Assembly: GCA_035533475.1 (NCBI GenBank)
Contig: DATLTS010000014.1
Span: 1-64,000 of the forward strand
DNA from: Mycobacteriales bacterium
Lineage (GTDB): Bacteria > Actinomycetota > Actinomycetes > DATLTS01
Length of the DNA: 64,000 nt
Direction: 5' to 3'
The translations under genes were made by a program, and so were the position numbers. The notes beneath the pieces were generated by a model that made no database searches, was not told the origin of the DNA, and was given only the letters and a program-made list of their open reading frames with translations. Shown in pieces: positions 1-7,395 of the stretch. How positions within the stretch are numbered: the first letter of the stretch is position 1; every line of letters starts with the position of its first letter.

Positions 1-152
1 CCTTCCGGTTCGCCAACGTCAGCTCCATCCCGCAAGCCGACCGGCAAACCCCCAGCGGCCAGCACCGACACGCCGCTAGCCGGACCTTCTTACGTGAGGC
101 AACGAACCCGGCTACGCGGACCTTTTAGCTGAGTCAACGCGACCACTGGCGT

Positions 153-165
153 AGTTATCATAACT
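153..165. promoter_or_regulatory. 13-bp palindrome upstream of the AAA ATPase
   Basis: AGTTAT-C-ATAACT is a perfect inverted repeat in an AT-rich island of otherwise GC-rich DNA. It lies 16 nt before the ATG at 182. Its position suggests an operator or part of the promoter of that gene. No matching second site was noticed in the window. The preceding 150 bases hold only two loosely similar units (GGACCTT followed by a G/A-rich run) near 80-150 and no gene. Confidence 0.4.
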
Positions 166-181
166 GTGATTACCATTACTG

Positions 182-1642
182 ATGAACAAGCCCGCGGACG
201 TCTTCAACCGCGATCGTGAGTGGGCCGCGCTCGACGGCTTCGTCCGCTCCCCCCGGGCCGGCGCGACCCTGGGATTGGTCTACGGCCGGCGCAGACAAGG
301 CAAGACCTTCCTGCTCGAGGCCCTCGCCGAGGCAGGCGCCGGCTTCTACTGTGCGGCACTGCAGCAGTCGAGCGCGCAGAACCTGGCCCGGTTCGCCGTC
401 CAGTACCAAGCATTCACCGGCATTCGGGTGCCGGTCGCGTTCGGAACATGGGAGGACGCGATGCGGGCGCTGCTCGCACTAGGCGAGGGACGCCGCACGC
501 CGGTGGCCGTCGTGATCGACGAGTTCCCCTACCTTCTCGACGGGAATCCCGAGCTGCCCTCGATGCTGCAGGCCCTGCTGAGCCCGCGCGGCGCCGCAGC
601 GCGCGGCTGGCCGGCCCGACTGATCCTTTGCGGATCCGCGCTTTCGACGATGGGCGAGATGCTCGGTGGCACGGCGCCTTTGCGCGGCCGTGCCGTTCTC
701 GAACTGATGGTCCATCCGTTCGGCTATCGAGACGCGGCCGCCTTCTGGGGGGTGGGCGGTGCGCCCGAGGTGGCGATGCGCTTGCATGCGCTGGTCGGCG
801 GCACCCCGGCCTACCGCGACATGTGTCGCGGCCACGCACCGGGCCGGGACAAGGAGTTCGACGCCTGGGTAGTAGCCACCCTCCTCGACCCGGCGTCGGC
901 GATGTTCCGCGAGGGCAGCGTGCTGCTTGCCGAGGAGCCGGATGTCCGCAATGCCTCCGTGTACCTCGCCGTGCTCACCGCGATCAGTTCTGGACATACC
1001 CGCCGCAGCGAGATCGCTGCCGCCGTCGGCAAAGCCGAGGGTGCCCTCACGCATCCCTTGACCGTGCTCACCGAGGCGCGGCTCGTGAGCCCGCTAGCCG
1101 ACGCGCTCAGGCAGAAGCGGACGACCTACCACATCGCCGAGCCGGTACTTCGTCTGCACCAGCTGGTCATCGCCCCGAACGAGGCCCGGCTCGGCCGAGG
1201 TCAGGCCAGAGCCGTCTGGGCCGAGCTAGCCGACACCGTCTCCTCCCGCATCTACGGTCCCCATTTCGAGACCCTGGCCCGGGCCTGGTGCGCCGAGCAC
1301 GCCGACCCGGCAACGCTCGGCGGCGGCGCGAGCCGGGTCGGTGCGACCGAGGTCGCGTGCCGGGAACATGGCCGAACCCACGAGCTGGACGTCGTCGTCC
1401 TCGAGGTCCGAGCCAATCGCGGCAGCCGGATCAGCGCGATCGGGGAAGCGAAGTGGCGTACCGAACCGGTCGGAGCCGGACAGCTGGCCCGGCTCGAGCA
1501 TCTGCGGAACCTGCTCGGCGCACCCGACGCAAAGCTCCTGCTGTTCTCCCGGACCGGCGCCAGCCGCCAACTCGTGTCACTGGCTTCCGCGCGCGACGAT
1601 GTCGAGATCATCGACGCAGACCGTCTCTACACCGGCACCTAG
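182..1642 (+). CDS. AAA-family ATPase with C-terminal DUF234 nuclease-like domain
   Basis: 486 aa. The Walker A loop is GRRRQGKTF around residues 35-43 and Walker B is VVIDEF around 110-115. The C-terminal third carries a PD-(D/E)xK-like pattern: ELDVVVLE followed by AIGEAKW. This is the architecture of the archaeal-type ATPase/DUF234 family, whose members are often found in mobile regions and whose biological role is unsettled. The ATG was chosen because a short AT-rich palindromic promoter region lies directly upstream. The gene stands alone, with an oppositely oriented HTH gene downstream. A defence or DNA-transaction role is possible but is only inferred from the family and the accessory setting. 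Confidence 0.85.
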   Translation: MNKPADVFNRDREWAALDGFVRSPRAGATLGLVYGRRRQGKTFLLEALAEAGAGFYCAALQQSSAQNLARFAVQYQAFTGIRVPVAFGTWEDAMRALLALGEGRRTPVAVVIDEFPYLLDGNPELPSMLQALLSPRGAAARGWPARLILCGSALSTMGEMLGGTAPLRGRAVLELMVHPFGYRDAAAFWGVGGAPEVAMRLHALVGGTPAYRDMCRGHAPGRDKEFDAWVVATLLDPASAMFREGSVLLAEEPDVRNASVYLAVLTAISSGHTRRSEIAAAVGKAEGALTHPLTVLTEARLVSPLADALRQKRTTYHIAEPVLRLHQLVIAPNEARLGRGQARAVWAELADTVSSRIYGPHFETLARAWCAEHADPATLGGGASRVGATEVACREHGRTHELDVVVLEVRANRGSRISAIGEAKWRTEPVGAGQLARLEHLRNLLGAPDAKLLLFSRTGASRQLVSLASARDDVEIIDADRLYTGT

Positions 1643-1676
1643 CCCGACCGCAGCCGCGACGGTGTTTGTGGGCTCA

Positions 1677-2054
1677 TCATGCGGCCGACGTCCGTCGTGG
1701 GCGACGAGCGTAGGGCTTCGTCACCACCTGATACGAGGCAGGAAGAAGCGCACTCTTGACCCGAGGGGTGACCGCCCCTGCGGGACGCAATTCCCCGCGC
1801 TGTTCGCGCCACCACAGCATGACTGCCTGCGAGTCGAAGAGATATTGACGACCGCTGAGGCCGAGGTTGGGCGGGAAGCCGCAACGTCGGACGAGTTGAC
1901 GTGCGGTCCGGACGGAGCAGTGGCAAAGGGCTGCGACATGCCGGACGGTGTAAATCGGATCAGACAGCTCTACCATCATGCCGACCTCGGATGCTCTCAC
2001 TCCGAATCGGCGCACTCGGTCTTTGGTTTCCGCGTTCGCGGAGGCCGGAGGCAT
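1677..2054 (-). CDS. Small helix-turn-helix (excisionase/MerR-like) protein
   Basis: 125 aa. The centre reads YTVRHVAALCHCSVRTARQL followed by a recognition-helix and wing pattern (FPPNLGL, GRQYLFDSQAV), typical of winged HTH_17/excisionase-type DNA-binding domains. The last about 35 residues are basic and probably disordered. An internal ATG at 1979 would also give a complete domain, so the start is uncertain. It converges on the DUF234 ATPase gene and precedes a membrane protein on the same strand. In phages and integrative elements such proteins often control excision, but no integrase is visible here. Confidence 0.65.
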   Translation of the reverse strand: MPPASANAETKDRVRRFGVRASEVGMMVELSDPIYTVRHVAALCHCSVRTARQLVRRCGFPPNLGLSGRQYLFDSQAVMLWWREQRGELRPAGAVTPRVKSALLPASYQVVTKPYARRPRRTSAA

Positions 2055-2090
2055 GGCGGTGATCCGCCGATTGGCGTTGAATGCCTACGC

Positions 2091-2687
2091 CTACATCTGC
2101 TGCCTCGCACGGATTCCAGCGGCTCGTCTCTTGGCTATCCGGAGAAAGAGCAGAGGCAGCAACAAGCCGAAGACCACAATGGCACCGGTCAGCAGAATGT
2201 CCGGCCACGCTGTCTGCAAGGCGGCGGTGACGGTCGCGATGGCGAGGCCGAATCCCAGGTACATCGGATATACAACGCGACTCCGGGCCTTGACCAGCTG
2301 CTGCGCCTTCGCCTGGTCCGCCGGTGACGGCTTCAACGCGACCATCACGAACCTGATCGTCAGCCGGTAGCACGCCATCCCCAAGATGCCGGCGCCGACG
2401 CCCCACGCGAACAGCCACCACGACCACCCGGTACCAGCCACACCCGCGACCGCCGCGCAGCTCGCCAGGACGAGGCCGAAGCTCGCGTACTGCAGCCGCC
2501 TGCCCACACCACTGTAGGGATCAACACGAGCGCGGCGGGGCACACGCTTGTGGTCCCTGGTCACGCCCGGGGAATCCCCCTCATGCCGAGCACCAACGGT
2601 GCGGTCGCTCTCACGATAACCGCGGCCGCCGCTCAGTCCCGGGATCGTGCAGACGACCCCGAAGCCGATCGCGGCGAGGAATGCCAT
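2091..2687 (-). CDS. Hypothetical membrane protein, N-terminus possibly frameshifted
   Basis: 198 aa with several hydrophobic segments: about residues 2-20, 70-95, 100-120 and 165-190. A basic hydrophilic stretch lies in between. No family recognised. Directly upstream, another minus-strand frame (about 2690-2780) encodes a further hydrophobic stretch (AAFEFVGVALVGICVGLLPG) that runs into this gene. A single-base frameshift near 2685 may therefore have cut off the first membrane helix of a longer protein. The real start is uncertain for this reason. The leading part is low in recognisable conservation. Confidence 0.5.
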   Translation of the reverse strand: MAFLAAIGFGVVCTIPGLSGGRGYRESDRTVGARHEGDSPGVTRDHKRVPRRARVDPYSGVGRRLQYASFGLVLASCAAVAGVAGTGWSWWLFAWGVGAGILGMACYRLTIRFVMVALKPSPADQAKAQQLVKARSRVVYPMYLGFGLAIATVTAALQTAWPDILLTGAIVVFGLLLPLLFLRIAKRRAAGIRARQQM

Positions 2688-3187
2688 TCACCTGTACACC
2701 CGGCAGGAGCCCAACGCAGATGCCTACCAGCGCCACCCCGACGAATTCGAACGCCGCCGCGGTGACCTGAGTGGCCACGCGGCTCCTGTTGTGCGCTAGT
2801 CGCGAGACCTGCGTGCCGGGGCGCATCCTCGCGGCCCTCGAACCGCGAAGGGCTAGAACAGCAGGGCCACCGGCCACTTGTCTTCGTGGTCGTGTCGTGC
2901 CACACTGCGGCGCTCAGCGCCCTGGGTCTGTCCGGACCTCATGCTTCCCTTGCCGCCCCGTGACTAACTGACGCCTCAGGCGGCGAACCCCATGGCGGAT
3001 CCACTTGGTGACCGATTCGCGGTCGCGAATGCGAACATTCCCCCCGACCTACCCGAGAGTCGCTCAAGACCCTCGCGTATCCGATCAACATCTCTTACCG
3101 GGCGCCGGCTACGCCGCCGGATGCTCGCTTGCCGGCTTGCCCGCAGCGGCGGACAACGCGTCAACCAGGCAGCTCAACGACACTCTC
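2688..3187. other. Intergenic stretch with no supported gene
   Basis: About 500 bases between divergent membrane-protein genes. The first 90 bases hold the out-of-frame hydrophobic reading frame described for the minus-strand neighbour. The rest shows no convincing reading frame, RNA gene or repeat. Confidence 0.4.
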
Positions 3188-3472
3188 ATGTCTCGGACGA
3201 GACTCGCGATGGATAAGCAAGCGGCAGGAACTGAGCAGCCTCCGACATTCGGCTCCGTCTACAGCCAGGAGCGAAAGCGCGTCGCAGGCCGTCCTATGGC
3301 CAGGCTTTTCGGAGCCATCACGTCCGGCGCACTCGTGGCAGTGGCATTCCTACTACACGGGACACCAGAGTTTTTACCTCTCATCGTCGCAGGCGTCGCG
3401 GTCCTACTCTTCGTTGCCGCCGTACTGGCTTCGCGGGTCGGGAAATTGGGCCGTCGCAGTGGTGAAAAGTAA
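3188..3472 (+). CDS. Small two-helix membrane protein
   Basis: About 94 aa from ATG 3188; ATG 3209 is an alternative. A hydrophilic N-terminus (EQPPTFGSVYSQERKRVAGR) is followed by two hydrophobic helices, AITSGALVAVAFLLHG and LIVAGVAVLLFVAAVLA, and a basic tail. The layout is that of a small inner-membrane protein with a cytosolic basic C-terminus. No family recognised. Its stop overlaps the likely GTG start of the next gene, which is also a two-helix protein, so the two are probably translated together. Confidence 0.6.
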   Translation: MSRTRLAMDKQAAGTEQPPTFGSVYSQERKRVAGRPMARLFGAITSGALVAVAFLLHGTPEFLPLIVAGVAVLLFVAAVLASRVGKLGRRSGEK

Positions 3473-3677
3473 CTATGGAGGGTTGAGATCGTTGAGGTCT
3501 TCCAAAGCTCAAATGGGTACTTTGGTGGCCGCCGCGCTACTGCTGGGGCTCGTTGCCGCAAGTCGCTTCTTCGGGCTGGCGGCAGGCGGGTCTGTACTGG
3601 TGGTGATAGATACTGTCGTTGCGGCGAGCTTTTTGATCGCTGCCCTCATTCTGGGGCTTCGTCGCAAGCGGCGATGA
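3462..3677 (+). CDS. Second small two-helix membrane protein
   Basis: About 71 aa from a GTG at 3462 that lies inside the last codons of the preceding gene. It has two hydrophobic segments, GTLVAAALLLGLVAASRFFG and VLVVIDTVVAASFLIAALIL, and ends RRKRR. The overlap suggests translational coupling with the previous gene and perhaps a heteromeric membrane pair. Function unknown. An internal ATG is an alternative start that would still retain both helices. Confidence 0.5.
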   Translation: MKSNYGGLRSLRSSKAQMGTLVAAALLLGLVAASRFFGLAAGGSVLVVIDTVVAASFLIAALILGLRRKRR

Positions 3678-3736
3678 CCTCGCCAAGTTGAGGCGTCGGC
3701 AGCGGCGACGCGACGGCAGAGTCTCTTATCCGAAGT

Positions 3737-3780
3737 GGAGCTGACCCGGTTCGGTGGACACCGTTTTCGTGGTCAGCTCC
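3737..3780. repeat. 10-bp inverted repeat resembling an insertion-sequence end
   Basis: GGAGCTGACC (3737-3746) and GGTCAGCTCC (3771-3780) are perfect inverted arms around a core that includes GGTTCGGTGGACACC. Short motifs of that kind are found at IS3-type element ends; the assignment is from memory of such ends. The reading frame that follows (3782-4130) has protein-like composition (WLPPDQQHFTGTLYTGL, then ALRAFLALERDGQGPG) but no start codon, so it looks like a truncated gene joined to the element end. Confidence 0.4.
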
Positions 3781-4186
3781 AGATGCCGGGCCGTTTCCGT
3801 GGTTACCGCCCGACCAGCAGCACTTCACCGGCACGCTCTACACCGGGTTGCCGCCGGGCCAGGCGGATCCGGGTACACCGCTGGCGGCACTGCGGGCTTT
3901 CCTCGCTTTGGAACGTGACGGCCAAGGGCCAGGGCTGCCATTCGCTTTCTCAACGACCGGGCCGGCGGGAACAACCCCCACCGCCGGCGGGAATCATGAG
4001 TTCCCGGCGACCGGCGCGCGGCAGGCTCCCGGCCGCTTCGGAGACGTCGACTTCTTCCACATCCTGGGATCCGGCGCGGACATCCAGCTGAACGCCGAAC
4101 ACGTCCACGGGGTGGTTGGTGGATCGCCGGCGTCGAAGGCTGCGGCTAAACCGCCGTGCAGCCGTGCGGGCGGACGTGGCGGCCAC

Positions 4187-4309
4187 CCCGAACATCCCCG
4201 GCGCTCTGGGGAGCTTGTGGTCCGCCGCCGCAGCGCAGGTCGGGGCTCGCGTTCCGCCTGGGGTTTCGCACCGGCGGGGGACACTGGCCAGGTGGAGAAG
4301 CGCGTGTGC
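4187..4309. repeat. Dispersed repeat R1, copy at the cargo left edge
   Basis: 123 bases match 29531-29653 with two visible substitutions and no indels. It contains an imperfect inverted repeat (TCCGCCTGG paired with CCAGGTGGA here; perfect in the other copy). In this copy it is followed by 1.3 kb of coding cargo, then repeat R2. At the other locus R1 and R2 are directly joined. Confidence 0.85.
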
Positions 4310-4627
4310 GTGGCAGTCGAGCTCGCCTCAGAGCAGGGAGTCAGGCAGCCTCCCCGGCCGGACCTGCCACCGGGCTCCGGGCGCTCCGAGAGCTACCAGG
4401 TCGAGGCGGACGGCAAGACGAGTGACCGGCGCGTCTTCCAAATCGCCGGGGCCTACTCGAACGGGGACTTCTCGCTCACCGGCTCCTTCGGCGCGCCCGG
4501 GGCGTACCGCACGGAAGTGCTGCGGTTCTCGGTGGCGGCCGAGGAGGCTACGGTCGTGCGGAGACGGCTTTCCGCCGAACCGGATGTCCTTCGAGTGTGG
4601 CTCGAGGACGAGTACCTCGACACGTGA
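4310..4627 (+). CDS. Hypothetical protein, 5' end possibly truncated
   Basis: About 105 aa from GTG 4310 (VAVELASEQGVRQP). The second half has a beta-rich pattern: GAYSNGDFSLTGSFG, YRTEVLRFSVAA, DVLRVWLEDEYLDT. No family recognised. The same frame runs upstream through repeat R1 and a gene fragment back to about 3782, so the original start may have been replaced when R1 was joined. It is the first of three consecutive genes that occupy the cargo between R1 and R2. Confidence 0.4.
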   Translation: MAVELASEQGVRQPPRPDLPPGSGRSESYQVEADGKTSDRRVFQIAGAYSNGDFSLTGSFGAPGAYRTEVLRFSVAAEEATVVRRRLSAEPDVLRVWLEDEYLDT

Positions 4628-4739
4628 CCCCCGGATTGCTGGTGGTTCCCCGTCGTGATCTTTAGCAGCCGCTCCGCGGTCGACCGGGTGGATGTAAGCA
4701 ACGGCTCGGCGCTCGGGTGGCCTGGGCCCACCCGGTCGG

Positions 4740-5036
4740 TTGGTGCGCGATGATCTGTGGGTGGAGTTGGCGCCGGGGGAGCTCCGGATCGACGTGGACC
4801 GCGCTGGGCACCGCACGGCGGTGCGGGTGACCCACGTTCCGAGCGGCAAGTCGGTGACCGTCGATGATGAGCCGTCGAACCATCTCAGCCGGGAGCGGGC
4901 TCTCACCCTGCTTGGGAAACGCCTAGGCGGCGACGGCGGGGACACCTCGGGGGATCGGGAGCCCCGACGTCCGGGTCCCGACGATCCGACGACCGCCGCT
5001 GAACTCAACCTTCCCAAGCCCGGCGGTGGAGGGTAG
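4740..5036 (+). CDS. Release-factor-like domain protein lacking the GGQ loop
   Basis: 98 aa. Residues about 13-62 (ELRIDVDRAG, then HRTAVRVTHVPSGKSVTV and the ERALTLLGKRL helix) follow the core of class I peptide chain release factor domain 3, where family members read RIDVYR...GGQHVN...AVRITHIPTG. The segment carrying the catalytic GGQ is missing and the chain goes from DRAG directly to HRTAVR. The tail is Gly/Pro-rich and probably disordered. It cannot hydrolyse peptidyl-tRNA by the known GGQ mechanism, so it may have another ribosome-related role or be decayed. A 17-nt gap separates it from the next gene. Confidence 0.6.
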   Translation: MVRDDLWVELAPGELRIDVDRAGHRTAVRVTHVPSGKSVTVDDEPSNHLSRERALTLLGKRLGGDGGDTSGDREPRRPGPDDPTTAAELNLPKPGGGG

Positions 5037-5053
5037 CTGGCTACCGTCGTTGG

Positions 5054-5479
5054 GTGAGCGACGAGATTGTCGGCCTCGGGGCGTGCTGCGACTTCGTGCC
5101 GGAGGAGGAGTCATCAGCCAGCCCCGGTAGCGTCTCCTTTGACGTTGCGGAGTTCGCGGTGCTTGCCGACGGTCGCCGGGTCACCCTGCATTCCGGCGTG
5201 CGCGGCTTCACGGTTTCGGGGCCACGCCGACCGACAACAAGCGACCCACTCGCCGGCATGGCGGCCGCTCATATCGAGGCCGACGTCCAAACTACTGTGC
5301 TTCCCGATGAGGACGACTCGGAGGACGAGCATCCCTACGAGTGGCTACAGGGGCGGCTGCGTCGACAGGGGATCGTCGTGACGACCAAGTCATTGAAGTC
5401 GGTGCCGTACACCGTCGAGGTCAGCGAACGACTGAGGCAACTCCTGGCAGCGAGTCGAACCGATCCGTGCGAGCGATAG
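5054..5479 (+). CDS. Hypothetical protein downstream of the release-factor-like gene
   Basis: 141 aa from GTG 5054. No family recognised. The N-terminal half looks beta-rich (VSFDVAEFAVLADGRRVTLHSGVRGFTVSG), an acidic stretch DEDDSEDEH follows, and the C-terminal 50 residues are predicted helical. It starts 17 nt after the preceding stop and is probably co-transcribed with the release-factor-like gene. Both lie within the segment present at this locus but absent between the equivalent repeats near 29.65 kb. Confidence 0.6.
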   Translation: MSDEIVGLGACCDFVPEEESSASPGSVSFDVAEFAVLADGRRVTLHSGVRGFTVSGPRRPTTSDPLAGMAAAHIEADVQTTVLPDEDDSEDEHPYEWLQGRLRRQGIVVTTKSLKSVPYTVEVSERLRQLLAASRTDPCER

Positions 5480-5625
5480 CGGCCGAGTAGGTGCCCCGCT
5501 GCGTCGCTGGACCGACGGTGCGGAAATCGTTCGGCCGTGCGCGTCCTGAGCGGTGACCACTCGGCCGTGGGTGAGCACCGCGTCACTCCCCCCGGCCGAG
5601 GCGCCGCGGGGTCGACGGCGAGCTT

Positions 5626-5740
5626 CCGGCCTGAGACCGGCCAAGGATGTTGACGCTGGGACAGTCACCGACCTGCTCAACGTGGCTTGGCGGGGGCAGA
5701 TCCGCTTGCCGGCCCGGCGATTCCCGGGAAAGTGCGTTAG
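5626..5740. repeat. Dispersed repeat R2, copy at the cargo right edge
   Basis: 115 bases match 29653-29765, differing by a few substitutions and a 2-base indel. It ends GGGAAAGTGCGTTAG; the other copy ends GGGAAAGTGCATTAG. The stretch 5480-5824 that contains it has no supported gene. Confidence 0.85.
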
Positions 5741-5824
5741 ACGCCGCTGCGTGCTTCATCAATAGTGTGCTGTCAGAATTTTCGTCCCTTATGCCCGCTA
5801 CTCTCAGGAAGACAACTATCCAAG

Positions 5825-6343
5825 GTGGAAGTCACTCTTCGACCCTTCACCGCAGTTGACGTGGATCGCTTCTACGAGGAATTTTCCAGCGAAGATCAGG
5901 TTGGAGCCACCCAGTGGTTCGGGTTTCCGCTGGGGGCAAGCGCCGCAAGGGCTGAGTTTGCGGAAACAGGTTTCCTTACATCCGAGTGGGGACGAATGGT
6001 CATTGAGGCCGACGCAAAATGGGCGGGGCGTCTTGCTTGGTGGAAGAACAGTTGAGGTCCGCCCGCCGTGTCGTGGTGTTGGCAATTCGGCATTCTGCTT
6101 CGGGACGATGTTCGAGGTCTAGGCGTTGGTACGCAGGCTCAGCAACTTCTTGCGCGATATCTCTTCGCGCACACGCGAGCGAACCGGGTCGAAGCGTTTA
6201 CCGACGTCCAGAACATTGCAGAGCAGCGATCTCTGGAGAAAGCTGGGTCTACCCGGGAGGGCGTGCTCCGCGAATGTCAGTGGCGAGGCGGTGAATGGCA
6301 CGACCAGGTCCTCTATTCTCGCCTACGATCAGGTTTTTGCTAA
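5825..6343 (+). pseudogene. GNAT acetyltransferase interrupted by one in-frame TGA
   Basis: Starting at GTG 5825 (VEVTLRPFTAVDVDRFYEEF), the frame runs to a TGA at 6053-6055 and continues unbroken afterwards (GPPAVSWCWQFGILL, then GLGVGTQAQQLLARYLF) to 6343. The second part has the GNAT acetyl-CoA motif (R/G-x-G-x-G/A around RGLGVGTQAQ) and the NIAEQRSLEKAGSTREG tail of RimJ/RimL-type enzymes. The stop sits in WWKNS-stop-GPP, where a tryptophan (TGG) is plausible. Both halves would otherwise form one enzyme of about 172 aa. Either a recent nonsense mutation or a sequencing error. Confidence 0.75.
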
Positions 6344-6344
6344 T

Positions 6345-6692
6345 TTAGGTGTTCGGCTCCTGCTCCTGGACGTCAAGGATTGGTCCCGCGAAGGTCCGCA
6401 TCTCCGCGTCCCGGACAGGGCCGCCGCCCCAGCGGGCCAGTCGAGGTGGCTGGCCCGTGTTCACGCCTGTAGCGCGGCTGAGTCTGACCAACGTGGCCCC
6501 GAGCATGACGATCGGAACGATGAGCGGAACCAGATCCCGGGAGTGCACGAGCCAGGCGCCGATGACTCCGAGCGTTACCAGACCCAGGATGGACGCCCCC
6601 CAAATGTCGGCCTTCCGGCGGGCTCGGGGACTACCCTCCGTGGCGCCGAGAACCCGCGCGTCGAGTCGACGTAGCCGCCCGGAAAGGCTCAT
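6345..6692 (-). CDS. Small membrane protein
   Basis: 115 aa. Basic N-terminus (RLRRLDARVLG), then two hydrophobic segments, WGASILGLVTLGVIGAWL and LVPLIVPIVMLGATLV, and a hydrophilic C-terminus. No family recognised. It converges on the broken acetyltransferase with a one-base gap. Confidence 0.55.
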   Translation of the reverse strand: MSLSGRLRRLDARVLGATEGSPRARRKADIWGASILGLVTLGVIGAWLVHSRDLVPLIVPIVMLGATLVRLSRATGVNTGQPPRLARWGGGPVRDAEMRTFAGPILDVQEQEPNT

Positions 6693-6910
6693 GTCAGAAC
6701 AATCGCAGGAGCCGGGCGCAACCGCAACGTAGATGGGTGCTCAACTGACCGGGACCGGATTGCACCCGCGTGCGCGAGGTGACGACCGGCGCCCCCCACG
6801 GCTTCGGGACCGGGTGATCACGAGCCCGGTGGATGCCGCCGGGCAACCGCTGGCAACCGACCGCTCCGTGCCGGGTTGCGGACCCCGCCCACCAGGCAGA
6901 TCCGCAACAC

Positions 6911-6930
6911 GGAACATGACACTTGGCCCC
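6911..6930. repeat. 20-base dispersed repeat R3
   Basis: GGAACATGACACTTGGCCCC occurs exactly here and at 29765-29784. There it lies between inverted arms. The stretch 6693-7395 around it has no supported gene. Confidence 0.7.
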
Positions 6931-6955
6931 GGTCGTGTTCCTGGTCCTGCCGGTC

Positions 6956-6994
6956 GTCGTCCTGTTAACCATATTTCAGCAAGGACATATTTCG
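6956..6994 (+). repeat. 39-bp direct repeat, left copy flanking the catabolic island
   Basis: Matches 26641-26679 in the same orientation at 34 of 39 positions. The last 16 bases, GCAAGGACATATTTCG, are identical. On the minus strand each copy contains two GAAAYATG-like units. The two copies enclose the complete gene block 7396-26375, so they may be relics of an integration event or of a shared mobile element. Confidence 0.7.
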
Positions 6995-7395
6995 ACCCTG
7001 CTCGATGTGGGTGCGCTACGGCCGCGCCGGTAGCCAGTCATCGGTGAAGATCGCTGCGTGATTCGTGGCGGACAGCCGCCGAAACCGCGCCTAGGCCCTG
7101 ATCGGCAGGTTGCGGTCACAACCCGGGCCGGCGACTCTGGGACGGCGACGCCGGGCGGCGGTTGCTATGGGTAGCAGCGCAATCGCCTGGTGTGCCGAAT
7201 TCGAATATCGGCGCTCTACGGGGTGGGCGAGGGCAGCGGGCGCCTGGGTGGATGAGCAGGAGTTGTGTCCAGCAGGTCAGCGAGCTCGCTTACCAGGAGC
7301 GCTGGGCGGGGGCGCCGTCCCGTGCTGGCGACCCCGGCCGGCTCTGGCAAGCGATAGCGGGCGGCGGCAGAGGGGGCGAGGTCGCTCGGTTGCGG

